DNA of 46,802 bases from Phycisphaerae bacterium (GCA_030601845.1 JAUWAY010000020.1:1-46802); one strand, 5' to 3'; shown: positions 33,089 through 41,700, numbered from the stretch's first letter. Translations and numbers: made by a program. The notes: a model not told the origin generated them from the sequence alone.

Positions 33089-33826
33089 ATGCAAAAACCT
33101 TATGTTTTAGCTGTTGAAACATCGGCACCAATAGGCTCGGTTGCAATAGCCCTCGGCGAACAAATACTGGCCGAAACCACCTTTTCAGGGCCAATGAGGC
33201 ACAGTTCTGAGATTTTTCCAGCCATTGACGGGCTGCTTGGCCGTCTTGGGCGAGGCCCCAAAGAAATCAAGCAGGTCTATATTTCCGTTGGGCCCGGCAG
33301 CTTCACCGGCCTGCGAATAGCCGTAACCATCGCAAAAACAATGTACTTAGCGAACGCTGCAAAAATCGTGGCAGTCGATACACTGGACGTAATCGCCGCC
33401 AATGCAGTCCATTATACAAAAGAAAAGAACATAAAGTTCAGAAAAATTGCTGTTATTCTCGACGCCAAACGCGGCCAGTTTTTCATCGCCGTTTACCAGC
33501 GCAATCCGAGCGGCGAGCGGCGAGCGACGAGCGACGGAATCTGGAAGAAAATTCTTCCAGATTCCCTAATGACCGCCTCGCAATTCCTCGAGAAGTTCGC
33601 CGGCCAAGCCGAACCGGTATGGCTGCTCGGCATGGGCTTAGTTCATCATAAGGACAAATTCAAAGTAGACGGCATTTGCTTCTTTGAAGAGAAGTACTGG
33701 ACCCCGCGAGCCGAAAAGGTTCACCTACTCGGCTGGAAAATGGCCCAAGCCGGAAATTTTGCGGACGCGTTGACGTTACAACCCAACTATTTGCGTGTAC
33801 CCGATATCAGACAAAAAAAGGGCTAA
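33089..33826 (+). CDS. tsaB: tRNA t6A37 biosynthesis protein TsaB
   Basis: A 245-residue TsaB, the ASKHA-fold partner of TsaD in making the t6A modification of ANN-decoding tRNAs. It has VLAVETSAPIGSVAIAL at the start and VGPGSFTGLRIAVTIAKTMY near 75-95. I use the ATG at 33089, which matches the family N-terminus; the longer frame starts with TTG and is unlikely. At about residues 137-157 the stretch NPSGERRATSDGIWKK is encoded by a GAGCGGC-type repeat plus a perfect 14-bp palindrome, so this loop is a repeat insertion. The C-terminal tail is repeated downstream at 33976. No strong ribosome binding site is seen. Confidence 0.9.
   Translation: MQKPYVLAVETSAPIGSVAIALGEQILAETTFSGPMRHSSEIFPAIDGLLGRLGRGPKEIKQVYISVGPGSFTGLRIAVTIAKTMYLANAAKIVAVDTLDVIAANAVHYTKEKNIKFRKIAVILDAKRGQFFIAVYQRNPSGERRATSDGIWKKILPDSLMTASQFLEKFAGQAEPVWLLGMGLVHHKDKFKVDGICFFEEKYWTPRAEKVHLLGWKMAQAGNFADALTLQPNYLRVPDIRQKKG
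33505..33565. repeat. In-frame repeat and perfect palindrome inside tsaB
   Basis: GAGCGGC/GAGCGAC units are followed by GGAATCTGGAAGAA-AA-TTCTTCCAGATTCC (33536-33565), a perfect 14-bp-arm palindrome. The gene reads through it in frame. Confidence 0.85.
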
Positions 33827-33839
33827 CATATCAGCTTCG

Positions 33840-33975
33840 ATAATCAATACTTGTCCTGCTTGTCCTCCGACGTGTCCGTCGTAGCTGGTTCCTTCGTAGC
33901 CTTGGCGAAGAAGGATAGCGAAGATGGAAGCATCCGCGAAGGAGGGAGCTTGCCGAAGGAGTCAATTGAAAAGGC
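33840..33975. repeat. Word-like and inverted repeats between tsaB and its tail copy
   Basis: The words CTTGTCC/CCGTCGTAGC/AGCGAAGA/CGCGAAGGAGG recur at 36353-36412, and GAGCTTGCCGAAGGAGT recurs at 35122-35138. Partial complementarity suggests palindromic elements. Confidence 0.7.
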
Positions 33976-34042
33976 CCAACTATTTACGTGCACCTGATGT
34001 CAAACAAAAAAAGAACTAACTCATCAGCTTGAATAATCAATA
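33976..34042 (+). pseudogene. Second, degenerate copy of the tsaB C-terminal tail
   Basis: This stretch aligns with 33783-33849 at roughly 85% identity. Read in the matching frame it gives PNYLRAPDVKQKKN-stop, against PNYLRVPDIRQKKG-stop for tsaB. Most changes are silent or conservative, so it was once coding. No upstream part of a second tsaB is left. Confidence 0.75.
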
Positions 34043-34078
34043 ATCAATTTTCTGTCTTCCGTCCTCTGTCTTCTGTCC

Positions 34079-34498
34079 TCACTTTAACGGCCAATCATAC
34101 GGGCAATAATACATCCATTCATTAACAAACAAACCTAAATCGACACCGTCAACGCCATCGGCGTGGTTCAGGTCGGCTCCACCGCACCAGTCGTTTAGCT
34201 CGTTGCAACCCGTATCCAGCCAGTGTTCAGCTAACCTTGCATAGTGGTAAAAATCGACCGCGCAGAGAGGCTCACCCGGCCAAAAACCGCCGAGCAGCGC
34301 ATAATCTCCGCCGCTGCTCCAGGCCGCATCCGCCTGACCAATCGTACCGCTAAGTATATATGTCCCACCGCTACTCGTCCCGCCGCCACCATCAATTGTC
34401 CTCCAGCTCAAGTCATAAGGGCTGCCCTGAGCGCGCAATGCCAACATAAACAACAGCAGAAGCGTTATGGCTATCAAAGAAATACTAATTCGTCTCAT
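34079..34498 (-). CDS. Small secreted protein with dockerin-like C-terminus
   Basis: A 139-residue protein with a signal peptide (1-25, ending RAQG) and a short domain with WRTIDGGGGTSSGGTYILSG and IGQADAAWSSGGDYALLGGFW, a motif commonly placed before dockerin-like tails in planctomycete proteins. The dockerin-like module closes it: YARLAEHWLDTGCNELNDWCGG and ADGVDGVDLGLFVNEW. The HWL...C...DWC pattern matches the two large secreted proteins of this window. The small size suggests an adaptor or a scaffolding piece rather than an enzyme. Word-like repeats lie directly downstream of the stop. Confidence 0.75.
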   Translation of the reverse strand: MRRISISLIAITLLLLFMLALRAQGSPYDLSWRTIDGGGGTSSGGTYILSGTIGQADAAWSSGGDYALLGGFWPGEPLCAVDFYHYARLAEHWLDTGCNELNDWCGGADLNHADGVDGVDLGLFVNEWMYYCPYDWPLK

Positions 34499-34552
34499 TA
34501 TTACACCTCTTCCAAAAAGTCGTGCGTAGAGAGATTATTTGCTCTTACTATT

Positions 34553-34777
34553 CTACTTCACCAATCTTACAAATTCATCAACAGATAATCCGGCCTGCCT
34601 AATGATGGCCCTCAGTGTACCCCGGTCCAGTTCCTTATGATCAGGAACAACTACTTGTGTAAAAGGGTCATCTTTTCGTAAGGTTATATGACTGCCTTCT
34701 CTACGTTTAAAATAAAACCCTGTTTTGCCCAATATCTTTACACACTTTCTACCAGAGACTACAGGAAGCTTACTCAT
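34553..34777 (-). CDS. hicA: HicA-type toxin (mRNA interferase)
   Basis: A 74-residue HicA: a small double-stranded-RNA-binding-like fold with the catalytic His in REGSHITLRKDD (about 30) and the C-terminal LRAIIRQAGLSVDEFVRLV helix. HicA toxins cut mRNA and are held inactive by HicB. The ATG overlaps the hicB stop by ATGA, so the two are translationally coupled, with hicB first. The order hicB-hicA is the reverse of the first-described hicAB. The catalytic His is present, so the toxin is probably functional. Confidence 0.9.
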   Translation of the reverse strand: MSKLPVVSGRKCVKILGKTGFYFKRREGSHITLRKDDPFTQVVVPDHKELDRGTLRAIIRQAGLSVDEFVRLVK

Positions 34778-34980
34778 ACTGCTACCACCATAACATCAAA
34801 GCGTTCCTTTGGCACAGCAAGACCATCCTCTTCTAATGCATGTATGTAACAAGAAATGGCCTCTTTAATGTTCTCGATAGTCTCTTTTTTTGTTTTTCCC
34901 TGGCTCACGCAGCCGGGAAGGCTCGGACACTCCGCAATCCAATAGCCATCTTCCCCACGATATATCACAACTTCTCTCAT
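34774..34980 (-). CDS. hicB: HicB-type antitoxin
   Basis: A 68-residue single-domain HicB, starting MREVVIYRGEDGYW and carrying the family CPSLPGCVSQGKTKKETIENIKEAI. It lacks a C-terminal DNA-binding domain, so autoregulation through its own HTH is not apparent. I choose the ATG at 34978-34980, which has AGGAGG about ten bases upstream and fits the family start; an upstream in-frame ATG would add 15 residues unlike the family. It is upstream of hicA and overlaps it by four bases. Confidence 0.9.
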   Translation of the reverse strand: MREVVIYRGEDGYWIAECPSLPGCVSQGKTKKETIENIKEAISCYIHALEEDGLAVPKERFDVMVVAV

Positions 34981-35189
34981 AATATATTCACCTCCTAGTT
35001 TAACTATATTACATATTCGCCACAAATCATATTGTAATTCACGAAATTTACAACAGCAAATTTAGTACTTCTCGCAATATCAAAGAAGCACCGCAGTAGT
35101 CCCTAAAAATAATCAATACTTGTCCTGAGCTTGCCGAAGGAGTAAATAATCAATAATCAATTAAGATCGCCCGCCGCCGCAGTCTTCCC

Positions 35190-36245
35190 TTATTCATACA
35201 CCCAGATACGGACACGGACTTGATCAGTCCAGCCACCGTACATGCGTCGAGAGACGTTTATTTTCGTGTTGGTTAAGCCAGACCAAGATGCTCCGAAAGA
35301 ACGCCCAATCGTATCATAATAGCAACCGTAGCCCACATTGTTTATGTTTCCGTTGTCCGTTTTAAATTGCAGGTCAACCACGTAGTTATCAACGTTACCG
35401 CCTATATTATGGGTCAGGTCTATGGTGTACCCTGGGTTGATTGACACCCAGCCGGAGTTGTACGCTGGCGGCGGAAAAGATGCACCACCTGAGGCCGCTG
35501 TTGTCTGCTTCGTACCATCGGGGAAGATGACACCATTGCCCGTGCCGCTGACCTTAACATTTCCAGCCACTTCCAACTTTTCACTTGGGTTTGTCGTCCC
35601 GATGCCGACTTTGACGTCACCAAAGTTTCCCGTAGGACCACGCCCAAAATACATTTCGCCACTGCTTGTGATAAGCTTGTAATAATCTCCATCTAAAGTT
35701 AGTGAATTTCCGCTCTTGATTGAACCGCTGGCGTGAATATTACCTTCAACATCCAATTTCTCTGAAGGATCTGTCTTTCCGATACCGAGGTTACCGGCAA
35801 TATAGAAATTACCTGCCTGATCACCACCTTTTTCTGCCGTCTCCGCATAAATCGCATAAGGCGTCGGCGTTACTTCCTGCAGCGGCTCAAGAAAGGTATA
35901 TTCGTTGGGGTCGTTCATCTCCCCCGGCCGAACGCCAATCTCCAGCCAAACTCCATTGCCATCGAACACACCGCCGAAATCTAATTCCACCGTAAAGTAC
36001 GCGGCGATTACATCCACATCAGGCTTGTTGACATCCCCGCCTATCTGATTGCCAGTGCAGGGGTCGTTGCTGTCATAGAGTTTGAACTGGAAGTCATACA
36101 GCCCGTCCGCAACGTAGTTGGCATCGTAGAGATGTCCCTGGTAGGTAAAGGCCGTCCCCATCGGCCCCGCCTCACTTACCGTAGCCGGCCAGACCATCAG
36201 GCCCAAAGCCAGAACCAAAATTGCTAAAATTTTTGTAGTTTTCAT
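35190..36245 (-). CDS. Secreted tail-fibre-like protein
   Basis: A 351-residue exported protein with a signal peptide (1-26). An N-terminal domain follows with GTAFTYQGHLYDANYVADGL and YDFQFKLYD, common in planctomycete secreted proteins. The middle repeats the fibre-like words LGIGKTDPSEKLDVEGN and VGIGTTNPSEKLEVAGN, typical of tail-fibre/S74-type stalks. The C-terminus (about 265-351) starts YNSGWVSINPGYTIDL and resembles an H-type lectin beta domain. It probably folds as a trimer on the surface and may bind glycans; this is inference. The leader TTTGAAAGGGTATA gives a likely ribosome binding site. Confidence 0.7.
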   Translation of the reverse strand: MKTTKILAILVLALGLMVWPATVSEAGPMGTAFTYQGHLYDANYVADGLYDFQFKLYDSNDPCTGNQIGGDVNKPDVDVIAAYFTVELDFGGVFDGNGVWLEIGVRPGEMNDPNEYTFLEPLQEVTPTPYAIYAETAEKGGDQAGNFYIAGNLGIGKTDPSEKLDVEGNIHASGSIKSGNSLTLDGDYYKLITSSGEMYFGRGPTGNFGDVKVGIGTTNPSEKLEVAGNVKVSGTGNGVIFPDGTKQTTAASGGASFPPPAYNSGWVSINPGYTIDLTHNIGGNVDNYVVDLQFKTDNGNINNVGYGCYYDTIGRSFGASWSGLTNTKINVSRRMYGGWTDQVRVRIWVYE

Positions 36246-36310
36246 CGTTATACCCTTTCAAATTAGCTAAATATTTTCGACAGGATTACAGGATAAACAA
36301 TTACAATTAC

Positions 36311-36352
36311 AATTACCAATTAACCAATTAACCAATTAACCAATTAACCAAC
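36311..36352. repeat. AATTAACC array
   Basis: Four perfect 8-bp AATTAACC units (36318-36349) with partial units on both sides. Confidence 0.9.
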
Positions 36353-36742
36353 TTGTCCGCCGTCTTGTCCGTCGTAGCTTTAGCGAAGACGGAAGCTTCA
36401 GCGAAGGCGGATTAACTATACCTTTGCGCGCACCGATATTTCCTCGTAAAGTCTCGCAGAATTGAGCTGATAAAATGGCATTTTCTGCCGCCTCCTGTCT
36501 TTCGCAAAGCTGCTTGAATTAAAGTAAGTATACACCTCCGGCACCCCCACTGTCAATAAAATTCTCGATTTTTTTATCGATTATCGAGCATCCAGTATCG
36601 GGTGTAATTCGTCATTGCGAGCGAAGCGAAGCAATCTCGGTTTTGAATTTTGTATTTTGGACATTTGAATTTGTTTCGGATTTCGTGCTTCGTATTTCGG
36701 ATTTACATCTATCTGTCTTCTGTCCTCCTCCTCTGCCCTCCG

Positions 36743-36797
36743 TCTTGAGTCTTGTGTCTTGTGTCTTGAGTCTTGTGTCTTGGGTCTTGAGTCTGTG
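36743..36797. repeat. TCTTGAG/TCTTGTG 7-bp array
   Basis: Seven units alternating TCTTGAG, TCTTGTG and TCTTGGG in tandem. Confidence 0.9.
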
Positions 36798-37238
36798 TTC
36801 ATTTTTCGCAATTTTTCTCTATTTTTTGCAAATTTTTGCAATTTTGTCGCTACTTTTCGCATTTTTTCGCTACTTTTCTCATTTTTTCTCTACTTTTCGC
36901 TACTTTTCACCACTTTTTTCTTGCCTATTTTACCCAACCCCTACAACCCAACTCCCCAACCCCCATTTTTACCCGAAAAATCAGTGTAATCTGTGAAATC
37001 TGTGGTTAAATTTTGCCAATTTTATCAAATTCCGGATATTTTCAGTTGTTAATTCTGCTGCTTGCATTGGTGATTTTTCATTATATAATTGTGTGCTTTG
37101 AGAATCAGCTAAGGGCAAACAAGCAAATGGCCTTTTGGCCACGAAAGAGCTGGTATTTGTTTTGCTAATCTGGTATAAATTAAACGCAAAATTAACAATG
37201 TAACCATTTTTAAGTAGTAGATTAGGAGGCAACCAATT

Positions 37239-38906
37239 ATGGCAGTTAAAGAGTTGACATTTGATTCTGACGCAAGAGCCGGGCTGCTGGCCGGCGTGGA
37301 AAAACTGGCAGCAGCAGTGAAATCAACGCTTGGGCCGAGAGGGCGAAACGCCATCATCGACAAAGGCTGGGGCGGGCCAACCGTAACCAAGGACGGCGTG
37401 ACGGTAGCTGAAGAAATCGAATTTATTGACAAGAATGAAAACCTCGGTGCAAAACTGGTAAAAGAGGCGGCAAGCAAGACATCAAAAGTTGCTGGCGACG
37501 GAACAACAACCGCTATCGTGCTGGCCGAAGCAATGTTCAAAGAGGCCTACAGGAATCTGGCGGCCGGCGCAGACGCTATGGCTCTGAACCGCGGTATGCA
37601 AAAATGCGCCAGGGCTGTAACCAGCAAGCTGGCCTCGCTGGCAAAGCCAATCGATATCACTAAAGCCGACGACATAATCAATATCGCTTCGGTGTCGGCC
37701 AATAACGATATTGAAATCGGAAAGATTATGGCTGAGGCCTTCCAGCAGGTCGGCAAAGACGGCGTCATTACTGTTGAGGAGGGAAAAAGTCTTGAGACGA
37801 CCGTTGACTTTGTCGAGGGGATGCAGTTTGACCGCGGCTACCTCTCGCCGCATTTTGTCACCGACCCTGAGAATATGGTCTGCGAACTGGAAAAGCCCTA
37901 CATACTCGTTTATGAGGATAAAATCAGCAGTGTAGCCAAGTTTGTGCCGTTGCTTGAAAAAATTTCGAAAAGCAATAGGCCTCTGCTGATTGTCGCAGAA
38001 GACGTTGAAAGCGAGGCATTAGCAACGCTGGTGGTCAACAAGCTGAGAGGTGTCCTGCAATGCGCAGCAGTCAAGGCACCCGGCTACGGCGACCGCAGAA
38101 AAGCAATGCTGGCCGATATTGCAACCCTGACGGGGGCAGAGCCAATTTTCAAGGACCTGGGAATTGAGCTGGAGAATATCGGTATCAAACAGCTTGGCCA
38201 GGCCAAAAAGGTAACTATCGACAACGATAATACCATCATTGTTGAAGGCATCGGCAGCGAGGAAGCCATCAGCGGCAGAATCAAGCAAATCCAGGGCGAG
38301 ATAGAAACCACAACCAGCGATTATGACCGGGAGAAACTACAGGAGCGGCTGGCCAAGCTCACCGGTGGGGTTGCTCAAATCAATGTCGGTGCTGCAAGTG
38401 AAGCGGAAATGAAGGAAAGAAAGGCCCGAATTGAAGATGCCCTGCACTCCACGAGGGCTGCCATCGAAGAAGGTATCGTTCCGGGCGGAGGCGTAGCCCT
38501 TATCCGCTGTATCGATGCCGTCAAGCAACTGAAACTGACAGGCGACGAGCAGACCGGCGCCGATATAGTGGCCAAGGCCCTTACAATGCCGTGTTACTAC
38601 ATCGCTGCCAACGCTGGAGCAATACCAAACCTCGTAGTTAATAAGGTTGCCGAGGGCAAAGGCGGATTCGGCTATAACGCCGACACAGACAAATACGAGA
38701 ACCTGCTGGAAACCGGCGTCATTGACCCGGCAAAGGTAACACGAATCGCTCTGGAAAACGCTGTAAGTATAGCAGGGCTGCTGCTGACCACAAATTGCCT
38801 GGTTACCGAAAAGCCCAAAGAAAAAGAAGAAGCCCCCGCTGGCCCCGGCGGTTACGGTGGCGGTGGAATGGGCGGCGGAATGGGCGGCGATATGGGTATG
38901 ATGTAA
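37239..38906 (+). CDS. groEL: Chaperonin GroEL (Hsp60)
   Basis: A 555-residue GroEL that forms the ATP-driven folding chamber. The nucleotide site is intact: [26 protein letters not shown] (about 87) and the late [11 protein letters not shown] with its catalytic Asp. [23 protein letters not shown] lies near 180. The C-terminus ends [15 protein letters not shown]. No groES is adjacent and no CIRCE operator is seen, so this may be a secondary copy, as many planctomycetes have more than one. AGGAGG lies nine bases before the ATG. An extended -10 (TGGTATAAA) is about 65 bases upstream. Confidence 0.96.
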   Translation: MAVKELTFDSDARAGLLAGVEKLAAAVKSTLGPRGRNAIIDKGWGGPTVTKDGVTVAEEIEFIDKNENLGAKLVKEAASKTSKVAGDGTTTAIVLAEAMFKEAYRNLAAGADAMALNRGMQKCARAVTSKLASLAKPIDITKADDIINIASVSANNDIEIGKIMAEAFQQVGKDGVITVEEGKSLETTVDFVEGMQFDRGYLSPHFVTDPENMVCELEKPYILVYEDKISSVAKFVPLLEKISKSNRPLLIVAEDVESEALATLVVNKLRGVLQCAAVKAPGYGDRRKAMLADIATLTGAEPIFKDLGIELENIGIKQLGQAKKVTIDNDNTIIVEGIGSEEAISGRIKQIQGEIETTTSDYDREKLQERLAKLTGGVAQINVGAASEAEMKERKARIEDALHSTRAAIEEGIVPGGGVALIRCIDAVKQLKLTGDEQTGADIVAKALTMPCYYIAANAGAIPNLVVNKVAEGKGGFGYNADTDKYENLLETGVIDPAKVTRIALENAVSIAGLLLTTNCLVTEKPKEKEEAPAGPGGYGGGGMGGGMGGDMGMM

Positions 38907-39004
38907 GAGAGCGAAAAGGTGAAAGCCAAAAGTCCAAAACCGGGCAGCAAAGATCGGCCTATTTTCTAAGAAGGTCTAAACTAAAACATGGAGGGTTATC
39001 GGAA

Positions 39005-40537
39005 ATGAAACCTGTTTACGTGTTTCGGTGTTTATTGAAGATTTTGTCATTCACTAAATTAAATGTGGAGAGATACACTATAAAAAAGTTTTTAAGAATA
39101 TTAATGATAATAGTATTGTTCACTTTTATGTTCATTCCGGCAACGCTCCTCGCATATCCAACTGTTTATCCAAGGGGCACAACTATCTATAAGCCTGATA
39201 AATGCTGGAATGGATATACCATCATCCCTACGACATTTATTCCTGAAGAATACTTTGTTTCTGAAGAAGACAGAGAATCAGTTAAAGATGAAGGCGCCTA
39301 CCTAATCGATATGAACGGCAATGTAGTGAAACTTTGGAAAGGGGTCTACGGATCCCATTCTAATAAAGTCCTCCCTGGAGGCTATATAATGGGAACTACT
39401 GGTCCAAGCCATTGGCTTGAAGATATCGACCTGGCTCAGTGGGATTGGGACGGGAACATCGTCTGGAAATTCGATAAAGCTGAGAAGATAAAAATTAGAG
39501 ACAAATGGATTTGGTCGGCCAGACAACATCATGATTATCAAAGAGAGGGCAATCCGGTAGGTTACTACGTTCCCGGCATGGATCCATTAGTAGATAGAGG
39601 AAAAACCTTGTTCAATTCTATTAAAATTGTGAAAAGACCAGATATTACCGACAAGCCTATTGCTGATACATGGGTAATTGAGGTTACATGGGATGGAAAG
39701 ATCGTCTGGGAATGGCTAATTACTGATCATTGGAACGAACTGGGCCTAAGCGAAGCAGCGAAGAATGCTTTCTACCGAAATCCACGCTATATAGAAGCGT
39801 ATGGAAATGCGAGACAAATTTATTTTAACAATATCAATTATCTAGGCCCTAATAAATGGTACGATGCGGGTGATGAGCGTTTCCATCCTGATAATATCAT
39901 CGCGGATATTCGTACCTTGAATATTTCATTAATTATTTCTAAAAAGACTGGTAAAATCGTATGGAGGTTAGGGCCCTATTTTACTGATACTCCAGCTCTT
40001 AGGAAGATCGGTCAGATAATAGGCCAACATCATGTTCATATGATTCCAAAGGGTCTGCCTGGTGCTGGGAACATCCTTATTTTTGATAATGGTGGAGAAG
40101 CTGGATACGGCTCCCCAAATCCAATGGCTCCAACAGGTGTTTACAACGCTCGGAGGCATTATTCTCGCATCTTAGAAATTAATCCTGTGACGTTGGATAT
40201 TGTCTGGGAGTATACGGAGGGGTCATATCTTAAAGGTGCTAAGTTCTTCAGCGCTTATTGTAGTGGTATGCAACGACTTCCTAATGGAAATACTTTAATT
40301 ACTGAAGCTCAAACATCGCGCGTTTTTGAGGTAACTCCTAAAAAAGAGATAGTATGGGAATACGTCCGACCACCTGTGGGAGGCATAGGCTGGTTATTTC
40401 GTGCTTATCGGATTCCTTACGACTGGATTCCACAACTGAAAAAAAAACCTATTGAACAAGCCGTCATCCCTCCTGAACCCTCAAAATTCATAATTAAGCC
40501 TTCTACCGGCCAAGTATCGAAATCACCAGCGCCGTAA
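39005..40537 (+). CDS. Arylsulfotransferase-like secreted protein
   Basis: A 510-residue protein resembling the aryl-sulfate sulfotransferase family. It has propeller-like repeats with the words IVWEW, GNIVWKF and LDIVWEYTEG, plus SARQHHDY, GQHHVHMIPKG, FDNGGEAGYG and QRLPNGNTLITEAQ, the blade pattern and conserved His-rich turns of that family. These enzymes move sulfate between phenolic compounds by way of a sulfo-His; which His would act here is not certain. The ATG at 39005 has GGAGGG nine bases upstream and is followed by a signal-anchor-like hydrophobic segment. The gene is visibly richer in A/T than groEL, which suggests separate ancestry. Confidence 0.75.
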   Translation: MKPVYVFRCLLKILSFTKLNVERYTIKKFLRILMIIVLFTFMFIPATLLAYPTVYPRGTTIYKPDKCWNGYTIIPTTFIPEEYFVSEEDRESVKDEGAYLIDMNGNVVKLWKGVYGSHSNKVLPGGYIMGTTGPSHWLEDIDLAQWDWDGNIVWKFDKAEKIKIRDKWIWSARQHHDYQREGNPVGYYVPGMDPLVDRGKTLFNSIKIVKRPDITDKPIADTWVIEVTWDGKIVWEWLITDHWNELGLSEAAKNAFYRNPRYIEAYGNARQIYFNNINYLGPNKWYDAGDERFHPDNIIADIRTLNISLIISKKTGKIVWRLGPYFTDTPALRKIGQIIGQHHVHMIPKGLPGAGNILIFDNGGEAGYGSPNPMAPTGVYNARRHYSRILEINPVTLDIVWEYTEGSYLKGAKFFSAYCSGMQRLPNGNTLITEAQTSRVFEVTPKKEIVWEYVRPPVGGIGWLFRAYRIPYDWIPQLKKKPIEQAVIPPEPSKFIIKPSTGQVSKSPAP

Positions 40538-40716
40538 ATGACTACTTTGATTCAGGTGAAGGAGTTCTTTTACAGGCCCAGGCGGAATGGAGAATATGAA
40601 GTAGAGCGCAAACGGGGTCATATCTGAGCCGGGATGCGCGAATTGAAAATTGGGCATCGAATCACGAGATCCAGATATGTGAAAGGTCGCTTGTCTGTCC
40701 ATCCAACAGGAGCACA
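40538..40716 (+). other. Short stretch with 29-codon open frame and inverted repeat
   Basis: An ATG directly after the stop of the previous gene opens a 29-codon frame (MTTLIQVKEFFYRPRRNGEY...) to 40627. It has no ribosome binding site and I do not recognise it. CATATCTG (40619-40626) and CAGATATG (40673-40680) form an 8-bp inverted repeat, which looks like a small element remnant. Confidence 0.3.
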
Positions 40717-41505
40717 ATGATGGATATAAAAGAAGCAATTACAATACTGTTAAGAGACGGCTTTATTCTCGTATTCAATCAGGACAAGCTCGATGTTGTC
40801 AGGACTGCTGAGGCCTTAATCAAGGCAGGGGTAAATAATATGGAAGTAACCTGCCGAATAAAGAAGCCGCTCGAAAAGCTCCAGCGTCTGCGGAAAGAAT
40901 TGCCCGCGTTCGCAGCGGGCGCTGCAAGTCTGATAGATTTTCCACAAATGCTCGAGGTGTACAATAAAGCTCACGCCGACGACCCTCTGCCGACTGTCGG
41001 TGATGTGGTTGATTGTGGCGCAGCTTTCATTGTCTCGCCGCTTAATTTCAGCGACAATACCTACGAGCAGTTTGGCGGCAAATTACCCATAATCCCGGGC
41101 TGCGGGACTGCTACCGAGGTTGTCAGTCAATTTTCCAAAGGTGCAAATCTCTGCAAGGTATTTCCAGCCAAACAGCTTGGCGGCCCGGCTTTCGTTAAGG
41201 CGATAGACCCGGCCATTCATAAAATAATCAGCATCGTACCGACCGGCGGAACAAATGCCGGCAATATCCCCGACTATATTGATGCCGGCGTGCTTGTTGT
41301 AGGCGGCTCTTTCAGTATGATTGAGAAGCCGACAATGAAAAAAATTGTGGACGAGCAAAACTACGAGCTTCTCACAGATGAGCTGAAAAAGGTAAAGCAG
41401 CTAATTGATACTACCCGTGCCGAGAAATGGCCCGGCTTTGATTTTGCCAGCGCCTCAGCCGAACAGATAAGTAAAGTCACCGGCAGAGAGTTTAATATTT
41501 CGTAG
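40717..41505 (+). CDS. KDPG/KHG-type aldolase family protein
   Basis: A 262-residue class I aldolase of the Eda family, which splits 2-keto-3-deoxy-6-phosphogluconate or 4-hydroxy-2-oxoglutarate to pyruvate. It has the catalytic Glu in NNMEVTCRIKKP (about 44), the Schiff-base Lys in CKVFPAKQLGG (about 145) and the phosphate-binding VPTGGTN (about 170). It is about 50 residues longer than E. coli Eda through a C-terminal helical tail and an insertion near 75-95, so the substrate may differ. AGGAG lies four bases before the first ATG and seven before the next (40720), which may be the true start. A terminator follows at 41614. Confidence 0.88.
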   Translation: MMDIKEAITILLRDGFILVFNQDKLDVVRTAEALIKAGVNNMEVTCRIKKPLEKLQRLRKELPAFAAGAASLIDFPQMLEVYNKAHADDPLPTVGDVVDCGAAFIVSPLNFSDNTYEQFGGKLPIIPGCGTATEVVSQFSKGANLCKVFPAKQLGGPAFVKAIDPAIHKIISIVPTGGTNAGNIPDYIDAGVLVVGGSFSMIEKPTMKKIVDEQNYELLTDELKKVKQLIDTTRAEKWPGFDFASASAEQISKVTGREFNIS

Positions 41506-41511
41506 CTCGTC

Positions 41512-41555
41512 GCCCATGACTCGTATCTCGTATTGCGTGATGCGTATTTCGTTAA
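41512..41555. repeat. CGTATTGCG word repeat
   Basis: Words CTCGTATCTCGTATTGCG/GATGCGTATTTCG follow the aldolase stop and belong to the pyr-operon repeat family. Confidence 0.65.
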
Positions 41556-41613
41556 CTTAAAACCTAATTTCCCCGCAGGGGATGCTGAGAACGCAGAGCA
41601 TGTGGGAATTTAG

Positions 41614-41652
41614 AAAGGGCTGTGAGTGTTACACTTGCGGCTCTTTTTGTTT
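41614..41652 (+). terminator. Terminator of the aldolase gene
   Basis: Fifteen consecutive pairs (some G-U) between AAAGGGCTGTGAGTG and CACTTGCGGCTCTTT around a TTA loop, then TTTTT. It resembles the terminator at 2702. Confidence 0.85.
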
Positions 41653-41700
41653 GCTGTGAAATAGAATTTAGCGTATAGCGGATAGAATTGGAAATTATAG

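Larger units (their letters stand above)
36246..37238. repeat. Long gene-free, repeat-dense stretch before groEL
   Basis: No gene is supported. It holds the AATTAACC array (36301-36352), a CCGTCGTAGC palindromic word (36353-36412), a 'cattgcgagcgaagcgaagc' dispersed word (36612-36631), a 7-bp TCTTGAG array (36743-36797) and an A/T-rich run of CTACTTTTCGC-like words (36800-36920). The last 100 bases before groEL hold an extended -10 TGGTATAAA around 37168-37176 and the ribosome binding site. Confidence 0.75.

Noticed and set aside
37000-37238. CIRCE operator before groEL
   Set aside because: No TTAGCACTC-N9-GAGTGCTAA-like inverted repeat is seen.
38795-39004. Arginine-rich N-terminal extension of the arylsulfotransferase frame
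   Set aside because: It overlaps the groEL 3' end in another frame; the ATG at 39005 has a ribosome binding site and a signal segment.
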